A model generated the notes under the pieces. That model was given only the letters and a program-made list of their open reading frames with translations, had not been told where the DNA came from and ran no database searches. The position numbers and the translations under genes were made by a program. This document shows, piece by piece, positions 1 through 9,045 of a DNA stretch of 12,517 nucleotides (the stretch's first letter is position 1; each line of letters begins with the position of its first letter). This DNA is from Zoogloeaceae bacterium. GTDB lineage: Bacteria; Pseudomonadota; Gammaproteobacteria; Burkholderiales; Rhodocyclaceae. The DNA lies in assembly GCA_031290955.1 (NCBI GenBank), contig JAISLJ010000116.1:1-12517 (forward strand), read 5' to 3'.

Positions 1-101
1 GAATGCGGCGCGGGACGCAAACGGACGATTTGCGGCGAAAGGGCGACCAGCCGGTCATAGCGGTAATGCGTGCGGTGATTGAGGGCAACGTGAATGGACA
101 C
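1..101 (-). CDS. Transglutaminase-like protein, N-terminal fragment (runs off the left edge)
   Basis: Read leftward from a GTG at 101-99, the frame is open to the window edge and encodes about 33 residues, beginning (M)SIHVALNHRTHYRYDRLVA and continuing LSPQIVRLRPAPH. This is the characteristic start of the large bacterial transglutaminase-like proteins (N-terminal beta-region, transglutaminase core, DUF2126 C-terminal half, about 1,100 residues in total). These are predicted cytoplasmic amide-bond enzymes of unclear substrate. A GGAAAG ribosome-binding site lies about 7 bases before the GTG. An in-frame ATG at 164 would add 21 residues but would place hydrophobic, non-family sequence ahead of the conserved start, so GTG is preferred. 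The gene is divergent from tig. The catalytic core lies outside the window, so activity cannot be judged. Confidence 0.75.
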   Translation of the reverse strand, partial: MSIHVALNHRTHYRYDRLVALSPQIVRLRPAPH

Positions 102-293
102 GGCAAGGCTTTCCGGGAAAAAGTTTGGAAGGAGGTTCGATGAGACCAGCAAAAACCAGGCCATGTCAAACGCTTGCCTTCATGGCAAGCCGCGACGGAT
201 GGGCACCAGGGCGGTGCGAGCGGGTTGATACACGCACCAAGACGCGGAATGAAGCCGTTGTAGGTCAGTAAAGGAAGCCCTGATTAAAACAAT

Positions 294-366
294 CGTCATT
301 GCGAGCGTAGCGAAGCAATCCATGCGCCGTATGGATTGCCGCGTCGCTTCGCTCCTCGCAATGACG
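294..366. repeat. 73-bp inverted-repeat (REP/MITE-like) element
   Basis: The outer arms CGTCATTGCGAG and CTCGCAATGACG are perfect 12-bp inverted repeats. The inner arms GCAATCCAT and ATGGATTGC are perfect 9-bp inverted repeats around a short GCGCCGT loop, and the middle is imperfectly paired around GCGAAGC/GCTTCGC. A diverged partial copy with the same CGTCATTGCGAG and GCAATCCA blocks lies at the right edge (12458 onward). Small palindromes of this kind are dispersed in many bacterial genomes, usually between genes. There is no transposase, so any mobility would be in trans. Confidence 0.8.
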
Positions 367-475
367 AAGTGAAGCGCGGGGAAGCGCAACGGAAAACCTC
401 GCCATCCGCCGCCCTGCCCGCAAGCTGCCGCGCCATGAATCGTGCGTTTGCCCTGGCGAGGCATTCATATGCGCT

Positions 476-504
476 TTGGTGGTGAGCGCGACCTGTGATA
501 TATT
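476..504 (+). promoter_or_regulatory. Possible sigma-70 promoter of tig
   Basis: TATATT at 499-504 stands in a locally AT-rich patch and is preceded by TGTGA, resembling an extended -10. With a 17-base spacer the -35 would be TTGGTG (476-481), which matches only the TTG of the consensus. It sits about 79 bases before the tig start, giving a leader that includes the two stem-loops at 513-548. The call rests on position and one box only. Confidence 0.3.
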
Positions 505-512
505 TTCGGGCC

Positions 513-548
513 GCCGGTTTTTCTCCGAACCGGCGCATCGTGATGCGC
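513..548 (+). other. Two adjacent stem-loops in the tig leader
   Basis: GCCGGTT (513-519) pairs with AACCGGC (528-534) across an 8-base loop. It is followed by the palindrome GCGCATC-GT-GATGCGC (533-548). The two share bases 533-534, so they cannot both be fully formed. Neither is followed by a T tract, so they do not look like terminators. They lie just ahead of the AGGAA ribosome-binding site of tig and could affect mRNA stability or translation; that is inference. Confidence 0.5.
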
Positions 549-582
549 GGTGCGTGCGCGCAAGAATTTTTTAGGAAACTTT

Positions 583-1896
583 ATGGAAAACACTCCTCAT
601 CAAGAGACCAATCCCCTGGAACGCCGTTTGGATCTGGCGGTTGCCATCGACGCGCTGGAAAGCGCAACCGACGCGCGTTTGAAACGCATGGGCCGTTCCG
701 TGAAAATGGCAGGCTTTCGCCCCGGAAAGGTGCCCTTTGCCATCGTGAAGCAACAGTATGGTGCGGAAATCCGCCATGAGGTACTGATCGACGCGCTGAA
801 CGAGGCGTTCGGCAAAGAGGTGGCAGGGCAGAAACTGAACGTGGCGGGAGCGCCGCGCATCGAACCCAGGCAAAGCGACAATTCGACGCATCTGGCGTTC
901 TCCGCCGTGTTCGAGGTCTATCCCGAATTCACGCCGGGCGACCTCTCCAGCGCCGAAATCGAGCGCCCGACGCTGGAAGTCGCTGCGGCGGACGTCGACA
1001 AGACCATCGAGATACTGAGAAAACAGCGTGTCCGCTACGTCACCACCGAGCGGCCCGCCGCGCAGGAAGACCGCGTGGTGATCGATTTTCACGGCACACG
1101 CGAGGATGGCAAACCCTTCCCGGAAGGGGAGGCCCATGACTATTCCTTCCTGCTCGGGCGCGGTATGCTGCTGCCGGAATTCGACGCCGCCGTGGAGGGC
1201 ATGCAGGTCGGCGAGGAAAAGACCATCGACGTGACTTTTCCCGACGATTACCATGCGCAAGAATTGGCCGGAGCGAAGACCCGCTTCGAGATCGTCCTGA
1301 AAGAAGTGGCCGGCCCCGTTCTGCCGGAAGTTGACGAAGAATTCGCAAAGGCGCTGGGCATTGAGGATGGCGATATCGCCAAGATGCGCGCCGAGATCGA
1401 GGAAAACCTGCGGCACGAAGTGAAAAAACGCATTGACGCCAAGGTGAAGGAGCAAGTGCTGGAAGCATTGCTGCGCGCCAATCCCATTCCGGTGCCCAAT
1501 GCGCTCGTCGAGCGGGAAATCCAGCGCCTGGTTGACGGGGCGCGCGAGAACCTGGAACAGCGCGGCCTCCGCGCCCGGGACGTTCCCGTGCGTCCCGAAT
1601 GGTTCACCGACAAAGCCCGGCGGCGCGTCACACTTGGCCTGATTTTTGCTCAGGTCGTCGAATCCGAAAAATTGCAGGCCCGGCCCGAACAGGTAAAGGC
1701 GATGGTCGAGGAAGCGGCCCGCACCTACGAAAATCCCGCCGAGGTGGTGCGATGGTATTATCGTGACCCGGAACGGCTGGAGGACATTGAGAATCTGGTC
1801 GCGGAGAACAACGTCGTGGAATGGGCGCTCGCCAAAACTAAGGTAACAGAGCGGGCGCTCTCCTTCGACGAACTCATGGGCCGGAACGAGGCATGA
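583..1896 (+). CDS. tig: Trigger factor (ribosome-associated chaperone)
   Basis: Trigger factor docks next to the ribosome exit tunnel and shields nascent chains; it also has peptidyl-prolyl isomerase activity. The 437-residue product is of normal family length. The ribosome-binding signature GFRPGKVP is at residues 44-51, in the N-terminal domain. An FKBP-type isomerase domain covers about 161-243 (AQEDRVVIDFHGTREDG through TRFEIVLKEV), and the rest is the helical C-terminal substrate cradle. The ATG at 583 is chosen because AGGAA (573-577) sits 5 bases before it and METPHQ-type N-termini precede the conserved region. A GTG at 550 would add 11 residues without a good site. It is the first gene of the tig-clpP-clpX-lon block, an order widely conserved in proteobacteria. 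The stop codon lies inside a stem-loop (1892-1920). Confidence 0.97.
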   Translation: MENTPHQETNPLERRLDLAVAIDALESATDARLKRMGRSVKMAGFRPGKVPFAIVKQQYGAEIRHEVLIDALNEAFGKEVAGQKLNVAGAPRIEPRQSDNSTHLAFSAVFEVYPEFTPGDLSSAEIERPTLEVAAADVDKTIEILRKQRVRYVTTERPAAQEDRVVIDFHGTREDGKPFPEGEAHDYSFLLGRGMLLPEFDAAVEGMQVGEEKTIDVTFPDDYHAQELAGAKTRFEIVLKEVAGPVLPEVDEEFAKALGIEDGDIAKMRAEIEENLRHEVKKRIDAKVKEQVLEALLRANPIPVPNALVEREIQRLVDGARENLEQRGLRARDVPVRPEWFTDKARRRVTLGLIFAQVVESEKLQARPEQVKAMVEEAARTYENPAEVVRWYYRDPERLEDIENLVAENNVVEWALAKTKVTERALSFDELMGRNEA

Positions 1897-1920
1897 TTTC
1901 GGGCTTGGTCCGAAATCATG
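1892..1920 (+). other. Perfect 11-bp stem-loop spanning the tig stop codon and the clpP leader
   Basis: CATGATTTCGG (1892-1902) and CCGAAATCATG (1910-1920) are exact inverted repeats with the 7-base loop GCTTGGT, and a G-T closing pair could extend the stem by one. The left arm contains the tig TGA, and the right arm contains the first possible clpP ATG (1918). No T run follows, so it is not a standard intrinsic terminator. It could slow transcription, protect a processed mRNA end or hide the upstream ATG; these roles are inferred. Confidence 0.75.
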
Positions 1921-1959
1921 GCGAACAACACGATTTTGTCAGAAATGGAACAAAACAGC

Positions 1960-2610
1960 ATGACATCCTTTGCGCAGAACCTCTTTTCCGGAAGCAATCC
2001 CTTCCCCGATCCGCGTGCCCTGGGACTTGTCCCCATGGTGGTGGAGCAAAGCGGTCGGGGCGAGCGCGCCTACGACATCTACTCCCGGCTCCTGAAGGAG
2101 CGCGTCGTCTTCCTGGTGGGGCCGGTCACGGACGAGACCGCCAATCTCGTGGTGGCGCAACTCCTCTTCCTGGAAGCCGAAAACCCGGACAAGGACATTT
2201 CCTTCTACATCAATTCGCCAGGTGGCTCGGTAACGGCCGGGCTTTCCATCTATGACACCATGCAGTTCGTGAAGCCGGATGTTTCCACCCTGTGCATGGG
2301 GCAGGCCGCTTCGATGGGGGCTTTCCTGCTCTGCGCGGGCACCAAGGGTAAGCGTTTCGCGCTGCCGAACGCGCGGGTGATGATCCACCAGCCGCTGGGC
2401 GGTTTCCAGGGACAGGCCTCCGATATCGCCATCCACGCCAAGGAAATCCTCTCGATCCGCGAAAAACTGAACCGCATCATGTCCGAGCATACCGGGCAAC
2501 CGATCGAGCGCATCGAGAAAGATACGGATCGGGACAACTTCCTCTCCGCCGAGGAAGCCCGCGAATACGGTATCATTGACAGGGTGTTCGCGCGCCGCGA
2601 CGCCGCCTGA
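1960..2610 (+). CDS. clpP: ATP-dependent Clp protease proteolytic subunit
   Basis: ClpP is the serine peptidase that forms the two-ring, 14-subunit barrel fed by ClpX or ClpA. From the ATG at 1960 it is 216 residues. The catalytic triad is visible: Ser118 in GQAASMGAF, His143 in VMIHQPLGG and Asp192 in DTDRDNFLSAEEA. The conserved N-terminal block LVPMVVEQSGRGERAYDIYSRLLKERVVFL is intact. The start is uncertain. ATG codons at 1918, 1945 and 1960 are all in frame and none has a strong ribosome-binding site. The one at 1918 lies inside a stem-loop, whereas 1960 has GGAA about 9 bases upstream. The first residues would be removed as a propeptide in other ClpPs. Starting at 1918 gives 230 residues. 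It is followed 40 bases later by its partner clpX. Confidence 0.97.
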   Translation: MTSFAQNLFSGSNPFPDPRALGLVPMVVEQSGRGERAYDIYSRLLKERVVFLVGPVTDETANLVVAQLLFLEAENPDKDISFYINSPGGSVTAGLSIYDTMQFVKPDVSTLCMGQAASMGAFLLCAGTKGKRFALPNARVMIHQPLGGFQGQASDIAIHAKEILSIREKLNRIMSEHTGQPIERIEKDTDRDNFLSAEEAREYGIIDRVFARRDAA

Positions 2611-2650
2611 ATTTTCCCCACACCTGACCACCACGATCCGGAGACGAGAA

Positions 2651-3916
2651 ATGACCGACAAGGATAAACAAGGCGAAAAGCTGCTCTATTGCTCGTTCTG
2701 CCACAAAAGCCAGCATGAGGTGAAAAAACTGATTGCCGGCCCGCATGTGTTCATCTGCGACGAGTGCATCGCGCTGTGCAACGACATCATCCGGGAAGAA
2801 TTGCCGGAAGAAGAAGCGAAGGGCAAGATGACCGACCTGCCCGCGCCCAGGGAGATCGCCGATATTCTCGACCAGTATGTCATCGGCCAGCAACAGGCCA
2901 AGCGCATCCTGGCGGTGGCGGTGTACAACCACTACAAGCGCCTGCGCTACCGGGGACAGAAGGATGATGTCGAGCTTGCCAAGAGCAACATCCTGCTCGT
3001 CGGGCCAACGGGTTCCGGCAAGACGCTTCTGGCGCAGACGCTGGCGCGGCTCCTGAACGTGCCCTTCGTCATGGCCGACGCGACGACGCTCACTGAGGCG
3101 GGCTACGTCGGGGAGGATGTGGAGAACATCATCCAGAAGCTCCTGCAAAAATGCGAGTACGATGTGGAGAAGGCGCAACATGGCATCGTCTATATTGATG
3201 AGATCGACAAGATTTCCCGGCGCTCCGAAAACCCTTCCATCACCCGCGATGTTTCCGGCGAAGGCGTGCAGCAGGCGCTCCTGAAACTGATTGAGGGTAC
3301 CTTGGCCTCCATCCCGCCACAGGGGGGGCGCAAGCATCCCAATCAGGATTTCGTGCAGGTGGATACGACCAACATCCTCTTCATCTGCGGCGGCGCGTTC
3401 GATGGCTTGGCGCGGATCATCCAGGCGCGTTCCGAAAAGGGCGGCATCGGCTTTGGCGCCACCGTGAAGAGCAAGGACGACGAAAAAATCCTGAGCGACC
3501 ATCTCGCGGAAGTCGAGCCGGAGGATCTCATCAAGTTCGGCCTCATCCCGGAACTGATCGGGCGGCTGCCGGTGGTCGCCAGCCTGAAGGAACTGGACGA
3601 GGCGGCGCTCGTCAAGATTCTGGTGGAACCCAAAAACGCGCTCATCAAGCAATACCAGAAGCTCTTCGCCCTGGAAGGCGTGGAACTGGAAATACGCCCT
3701 GCGGCGCTTGCCGCCATCGCCAAGAAGGCGCTGGAGCGGAAGACCGGCGCGCGCGGGCTGCGTTCCATTCTGGAACATGTGCTCCTCGATACCATGTACG
3801 AACTTCCGAGCATGGAAAACATCGCCAAGGTGGTCATCGACGAGAACATGGTCAGTGGCGACGCCAGCCCGCTCCTGATTTACACAGAGCAGGCCCGGGT
3901 CTCCGGTTCCAACTGA
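2651..3916 (+). CDS. clpX: ATP-dependent Clp protease ATP-binding subunit ClpX
   Basis: ClpX is the hexameric AAA+ unfoldase that recognises tagged substrates and threads them into ClpP. The product is 421 residues, standard length. The N-terminal zinc-binding domain has Cys14, Cys17, Cys36 and Cys39. Walker A is GPTGSGKT (118-125) and Walker B IVYIDEID (about 179-186). The pore loop GYVG is at 151-154, the RKH loop at 227-229 and the IGF loop that docks on ClpP at 266-268. The arginine finger is probably Arg305 in GLIPELIGRLP, and the sensor-2 motif GARGLR is at 366-371. GGAG about 7 bases before the ATG at 2651 supports this start; the frame is open further upstream but that part is not family-like. 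It lies 40 bases after clpP and is surely co-transcribed with it. Confidence 0.98.
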   Translation: MTDKDKQGEKLLYCSFCHKSQHEVKKLIAGPHVFICDECIALCNDIIREELPEEEAKGKMTDLPAPREIADILDQYVIGQQQAKRILAVAVYNHYKRLRYRGQKDDVELAKSNILLVGPTGSGKTLLAQTLARLLNVPFVMADATTLTEAGYVGEDVENIIQKLLQKCEYDVEKAQHGIVYIDEIDKISRRSENPSITRDVSGEGVQQALLKLIEGTLASIPPQGGRKHPNQDFVQVDTTNILFICGGAFDGLARIIQARSEKGGIGFGATVKSKDDEKILSDHLAEVEPEDLIKFGLIPELIGRLPVVASLKELDEAALVKILVEPKNALIKQYQKLFALEGVELEIRPAALAAIAKKALERKTGARGLRSILEHVLLDTMYELPSMENIAKVVIDENMVSGDASPLLIYTEQARVSGSN

Positions 3917-3941
3917 CCAGGATGCAAAACAGGATCGCGCG

Positions 3942-3974
3942 CTTGAAAACCGCACGTCCAACCCTCACCTAAAT
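3942..3974 (+). promoter_or_regulatory. Candidate heat-shock (sigma-32) promoter of lon
   Basis: CTTGAAA at 3942-3948 is a perfect match to the sigma-32 -35 consensus. Thirteen bases later, the C-rich stretch CCCTCACCT starts at 3962 and partly matches the CCCCAT-type -10. It lies in the 85-base gap between clpX and lon, where heat-shock promoters for lon are known in other proteobacteria. The -35 is convincing and the -10 only moderate. Confidence 0.45.
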
Positions 3975-4001
3975 GAAGACAATTTTCCAAGGCGCATCCT
4001 C

Positions 4002-6407
<2,406 letters not shown>

Positions 6408-6464
6408 GGCGTCATTGATGCGCCAACAATAGGATAAACAGCCAAAAATCCGGGAGAAATGTAG

Positions 6465-6470
6465 GATAAT
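6465..6470 (+). promoter_or_regulatory. Possible -10 box of the tRNA-Val gene
   Basis: GATAAT at 6465-6470 lies 11 bases before the tRNA and is one base from TATAAT. I cannot find a good -35 at 16-18 bases upstream, so read-through from lon may contribute. Confidence 0.35.
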
Positions 6471-6480
6471 ATGCTTCGCA

Positions 6481-6556
6481 GGGTGCTTAGCTCAGTTGGT
6501 AGAGCGTCGCCCTTACAAGGCGAATGTCGGCGGTTCGAACCCGTCAGTACCCACCA
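6481..6556 (+). tRNA. tRNA-Val (anticodon UAC)
   Basis: The 76 bases fold as a complete cloverleaf. The acceptor is GGGTGCT with AGTACCC, including one G-T wobble at the fifth pair. The D arm is GCTC/GAGC with loop AGTTGGTA, and the anticodon stem is TCGCC/GGCGA around CTTACAA, giving anticodon TAC. The variable loop is ATGTC, and the T arm GGCGG/CCGTC encloses TTCGAAC. Discriminator A and the terminal CCA are encoded. It decodes GUA and, through wobble, other valine codons. No integrase or duplicated tRNA end is seen nearby, so it does not look like a used integration site. Confidence 0.97.
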
Positions 6557-6568
6557 CAGGTTTCGGTT

Positions 6569-6596
6569 GAAAACCAGCGTTTTTGCTGGTTTTCTT
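6569..6596 (+). terminator. Intrinsic terminator after tRNA-Val
   Basis: GAAAACCAGC (6569-6578) and GCTGGTTTTC (6585-6594) form a perfect 10-bp stem with the 6-base loop GTTTTT, ending in a T-rich strand followed by TT. It lies 12 bases after the tRNA CCA end. The A-rich left arm means it could also work in the reverse direction. Confidence 0.8.
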
Positions 6597-6637
6597 GCCG
6601 ATATGTGTAGGCCCTCTTCTGAGGAGCGGATATCACT

Positions 6638-7897
6638 ATGAGCAGCGTTTTATTGGTACATCATTCCAAGGTCGTCCGGGTGACGCTGGGGCGTCACTTG
6701 AAGGATCATTATTCGATACTGGAGGCACAGGATGTCGAGACCGCTTGGCAATTGCTGGTGCTGCACCATGATGTCTCGGTCGTGATTTCCGGGCTGGATG
6801 TATCGCAACCCTCGGATGTGGGGACGACGAGTACCTGGATTTCCGGCATGGATGTCCAGTTGAGCGGAATCACGCTTCTGGACCGGATTCGCCAGAACAA
6901 TTTGCAGCGTCTGCGGCATGTGCCGTTCTACATCATCGCTTCGGAATCGCGGATCGAGGAGATTTCCGAAGAAGCAAGGCAGCACGGAGTCACGGGTTTT
7001 ATCGCGAACGGCATGAGCCGGGAAGAAATCCTCGCCGTCCTGAGCCAGCCCATTCCGGAAGGGGAGCATTCGCCTGCGCCCGTGGAAGAAAAGCCAGCCA
7101 GCAAACCCGTTCCCCATCCGGAAATCAACGGTATGCGCAAGACCGGGCTGCTTTCGGAGCATCTGTTCAAAGAGGGTGTGCAACGCATGTTCGCACGGCC
7201 CGGTACGCATGGCGCGGTGCTTCTCTTTTGCCTGGAGCATTATGCGAAACTGAAGCAGAGCATGGGCGAGAAAATGGTGCACGGCATTCTGGAGAAATTC
7301 GCCGGGCTGGTGCAATCCAAGGTGGCGAGTGGGGATTTCGTCGGCTATTACAGCGCCAGCAGCTTTGCCATTGCGACGCACATCTCCGATCTGGACAAAT
7401 GTGGCGCGTTTGCCAGGAAAGTCGTGAAAAGCCTGTCGGCAGCCAAGATCAGCACACGCGGCAAACCATTGACGATTGCCATCCAGCACAGCATGGTCTG
7501 CTGCCCTGCGGATGGCGATCTGGAAGGCGCGGCAATCCTCGCGCTTCTGGATTCCCGCTTGCGGGAGAAAGTTCCGGCCCTGGCCACGGCGCCCGCGCAA
7601 GACGCGCCCGTTTTCCCGTCGCCGGAGCAGCAGCGCCCGCCGGTCAAGGATGTGGATTTCCCGGATCTGGACATCGGCAGCTCTTCCCCCGCGCCAACGG
7701 AAACGGTCAAGGCACAGGAGGACGTTTCCTTCGATCTCCAACCAGAGCCTTTGGAAGCCGGGCAACAGGAGCCGCCTGGGGCACTGGCGGAAAAACAGCC
7801 GCAACCGGTATTTGTGGAAGAAACCACCGTGCCTTCTTCCGCGCCAAGGAAAATCCCCACCGCGCCGGAAGTCATTCCGGACTGGGAATTGTTGTAG
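6638..7897 (+). CDS. Uncharacterised protein with pseudo-receiver and degenerate GGDEF-like domains
   Basis: I do not recognise this gene as a named family. Residues 1-135 resemble a response-regulator receiver (VLLVHHSKVVR, then LEAQDVETAWQLL and VVISGLD, then FYIIASES and GVTGFIANGMS). The acidic pair is His8-His9, the phospho-acceptor Asp position is Gly52 and the conserved Lys is Asn124, so phosphorylation is not expected. After a Pro-rich linker (about 137-163), residues 170-312 follow the GGDEF fold pattern, but the signature is SASSF (239-243). Diguanylate cyclase activity is therefore unlikely; a binding or scaffold role is possible. The tail (313-419) is Pro/Glu-rich and probably disordered, ending PDWELL. 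There are no membrane segments. GAGGAG at 6621-6626 supports the ATG at 6638. It is convergent with draG. Confidence 0.8.
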   Translation: MSSVLLVHHSKVVRVTLGRHLKDHYSILEAQDVETAWQLLVLHHDVSVVISGLDVSQPSDVGTTSTWISGMDVQLSGITLLDRIRQNNLQRLRHVPFYIIASESRIEEISEEARQHGVTGFIANGMSREEILAVLSQPIPEGEHSPAPVEEKPASKPVPHPEINGMRKTGLLSEHLFKEGVQRMFARPGTHGAVLLFCLEHYAKLKQSMGEKMVHGILEKFAGLVQSKVASGDFVGYYSASSFAIATHISDLDKCGAFARKVVKSLSAAKISTRGKPLTIAIQHSMVCCPADGDLEGAAILALLDSRLREKVPALATAPAQDAPVFPSPEQQRPPVKDVDFPDLDIGSSSPAPTETVKAQEDVSFDLQPEPLEAGQQEPPGALAEKQPQPVFVEETTVPSSAPRKIPTAPEVIPDWELL

Positions 7898-7928
7898 ACG
7901 ATGTTGTACCCATGCGACAATTCCCCAG
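7882..7928. terminator. Possible bidirectional terminator between convergent genes
   Basis: CTGGGAATTGT (7882-7892) pairs with ACAATTCCCCAG (7917-7928) with one bulged base, around a 24-base loop. It spans the stop codon of the 419-residue protein gene and lies just after draG on the other strand. There is no T tract on either side, so termination is only a guess from position and symmetry. Confidence 0.3.
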
Positions 7929-7944
7929 CTTCTGTCCCCCCCGG

Positions 7945-9045
7945 TCACGCGCATGCCAGGAGTCGTTCCGCTTGTTCCGCGCAGCGGTGGGCGGTCTTGG
8001 CTTCCAGCGCGTTTTTCCAGCGGGGGGGGATGGCTTCGAGGCCGTACCAGGCGCCGGCCAGCGCCCCGGCGATTGCGCCGGTGGTATCGGCATCACCACC
8101 GCGATTGACGACATCGATCAAACAGGCTTCAAAACTCTCCGTGCCGAAAAACGCCTGGAACACGGCAATCAGGGTGTGGGCAATGTAGCCGCTCGGGTTT
8201 TCCTGCCGCCGCGCCGCGCTCCAGGAGAATTCCCGATACCGCGCTTCCAGTGCCCTCGCCTCTGCAAACAGGATCTTGCGGGGGACAATTTCTTCCCAAT
8301 CCTGCGCGTCCTGCGGACGGCAATGTTCCGTTGCGGATGGCAATGCTTCCCCCGTCCCCTGCCGTTCCCCTCCGGACGGGAACGGCACATCCCCTTGCCC
8401 GAAAGAAAATTGCCGTCCGCAGGACGATAAGGCGCTGTGGAGCATGGCGAGGAGGCATTCTCCGCCCGCGTCGGAGAGAGGGTTGTTGTGGGTCACATGC
8501 GCTTGCGCCCGGAAGGCGGCGGCGACCATTGCCGCTTCCTGCCCGAAGGTGGCAAGCGCCACGGGCAGGAAGCGCATCACCGCGCCATTGCCCGCGTCGT
8601 GTTCGGAGACGGGCGCTTCGGTCTCGCCGGTTGTGCGAAAGCGGATCAGGTTGCGCCGCACGGTGTTGCCGATATCGGTGGGTTTGGCGCGCATCCACTG
8701 GTCGAAGGCGCGCGCGGCGGAAAGCGCCTCGACCCGGCCCGAATCCGCCAGGATGGCCTCCCCCAGGGCAAGCGACATGGAGGTATCGTCGGTGGTCTGC
8801 CCGGCTTTCAGGCGCAGCCAGCCGCCCCCGATGATGTCCCGGTGCGCGCCGCCCTGCCGGGCGAAATCGCGGCGGATTTCGCCCGGCGTCATGAATTCCA
8901 CCGTCGCGCCCAAGGCGTCGCCGATGGCCAGGCCCAGGTACGCGCCGACGGCTTTTTCCCGCAGGCGCGCTTGCGTTTCAGAGTTCGGGGGCAAAGCAGT
9001 TTGCATGATCGCTGCACACGCCGCAGGAAGGCGCGGGACAAACAT
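7945..9045 (-). CDS. draG: ADP-ribosyl-[dinitrogen reductase] hydrolase
   Basis: DraG removes the ADP-ribose that DraT attaches to an arginine of NifH, so it reactivates nitrogenase reductase. The product is a binuclear Mn-dependent hydrolase with the family landmarks GAYLGLAIGDALGATVEFM (Glu50), GGGWLRLKAGQTTDDTSM (Asp86/Asp87), DIGNTVRRN, SEHDAGNGAVMRFLP and NRGGDADTTGAIAGAL (Asp318/Asp320). The ATG at 9045 has a strong GGGAGG about 7 bases before it, giving 366 residues. An ATG at 9006 gives 353 and would start closer to the family N-terminus, but lacks such a site. Known DraGs are about 290-300 residues. Part of the excess is a segment of about 40 residues (207-247) encoded by a palindromic element. 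It overlaps the nifQ end and is the last gene of the operon. draT is not in the window. Confidence 0.92.
   Translation of the reverse strand: MFVPRLPAACAAIMQTALPPNSETQARLREKAVGAYLGLAIGDALGATVEFMTPGEIRRDFARQGGAHRDIIGGGWLRLKAGQTTDDTSMSLALGEAILADSGRVEALSAARAFDQWMRAKPTDIGNTVRRNLIRFRTTGETEAPVSEHDAGNGAVMRFLPVALATFGQEAAMVAAAFRAQAHVTHNNPLSDAGGECLLAMLHSALSSCGRQFSFGQGDVPFPSGGERQGTGEALPSATEHCRPQDAQDWEEIVPRKILFAEARALEARYREFSWSAARRQENPSGYIAHTLIAVFQAFFGTESFEACLIDVVNRGGDADTTGAIAGALAGAWYGLEAIPPRWKNALEAKTAHRCAEQAERLLACA
8307..8426. repeat. 120-bp nested palindromic element inside draG
   Basis: CGTCCTGCGGACGGCAAT (8307-8324) and ATTGCCGTCCGCAGGACG (8409-8426) are perfect 18-bp terminal inverted repeats. Each end is itself a small hairpin (CGTCC-N3-GGACG). 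The centre holds another perfect 10-bp stem, TGCCGTTCCC (8360-8369) and GGGAACGGCA (8378-8387), with an 8-base loop. An internal near-copy of the left end, TGCGGATGGCAATG, starts at 8332. The length is exactly 40 codons, so the draG frame stays open, and the translated part is Gly/Pro/Arg-rich and unlike DraG. I see no clear target-site duplication. It looks like a small non-autonomous element inserted into the gene. Confidence 0.75.

Larger units (their letters stand above)
102..582. other. Intergenic region between the transglutaminase-like gene and tig
   Basis: About 480 bases lie between two divergent genes. I see no convincing coding region: the short open frames run through the repeat element and have no family-like sequence or good ribosome-binding site. 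The content is the 73-bp inverted repeat at 294-366, a possible promoter for tig near 476-504, and two adjacent stem-loops at 513-548 in the tig leader. The stretches 102-293 and 367-475 show nothing I can name. Confidence 0.6.

Noticed and set aside
180..538. Small minus-strand open frames between the transglutaminase-like gene and tig
   Set aside because: They translate the inverted repeat and have no good start site or family resemblance.
6481..6600. tRNA-Val as an integration (att) site for a mobile element
   Set aside because: No integrase gene and no duplicated tRNA 3' end is visible in the window; the following hairpin is a plain terminator.
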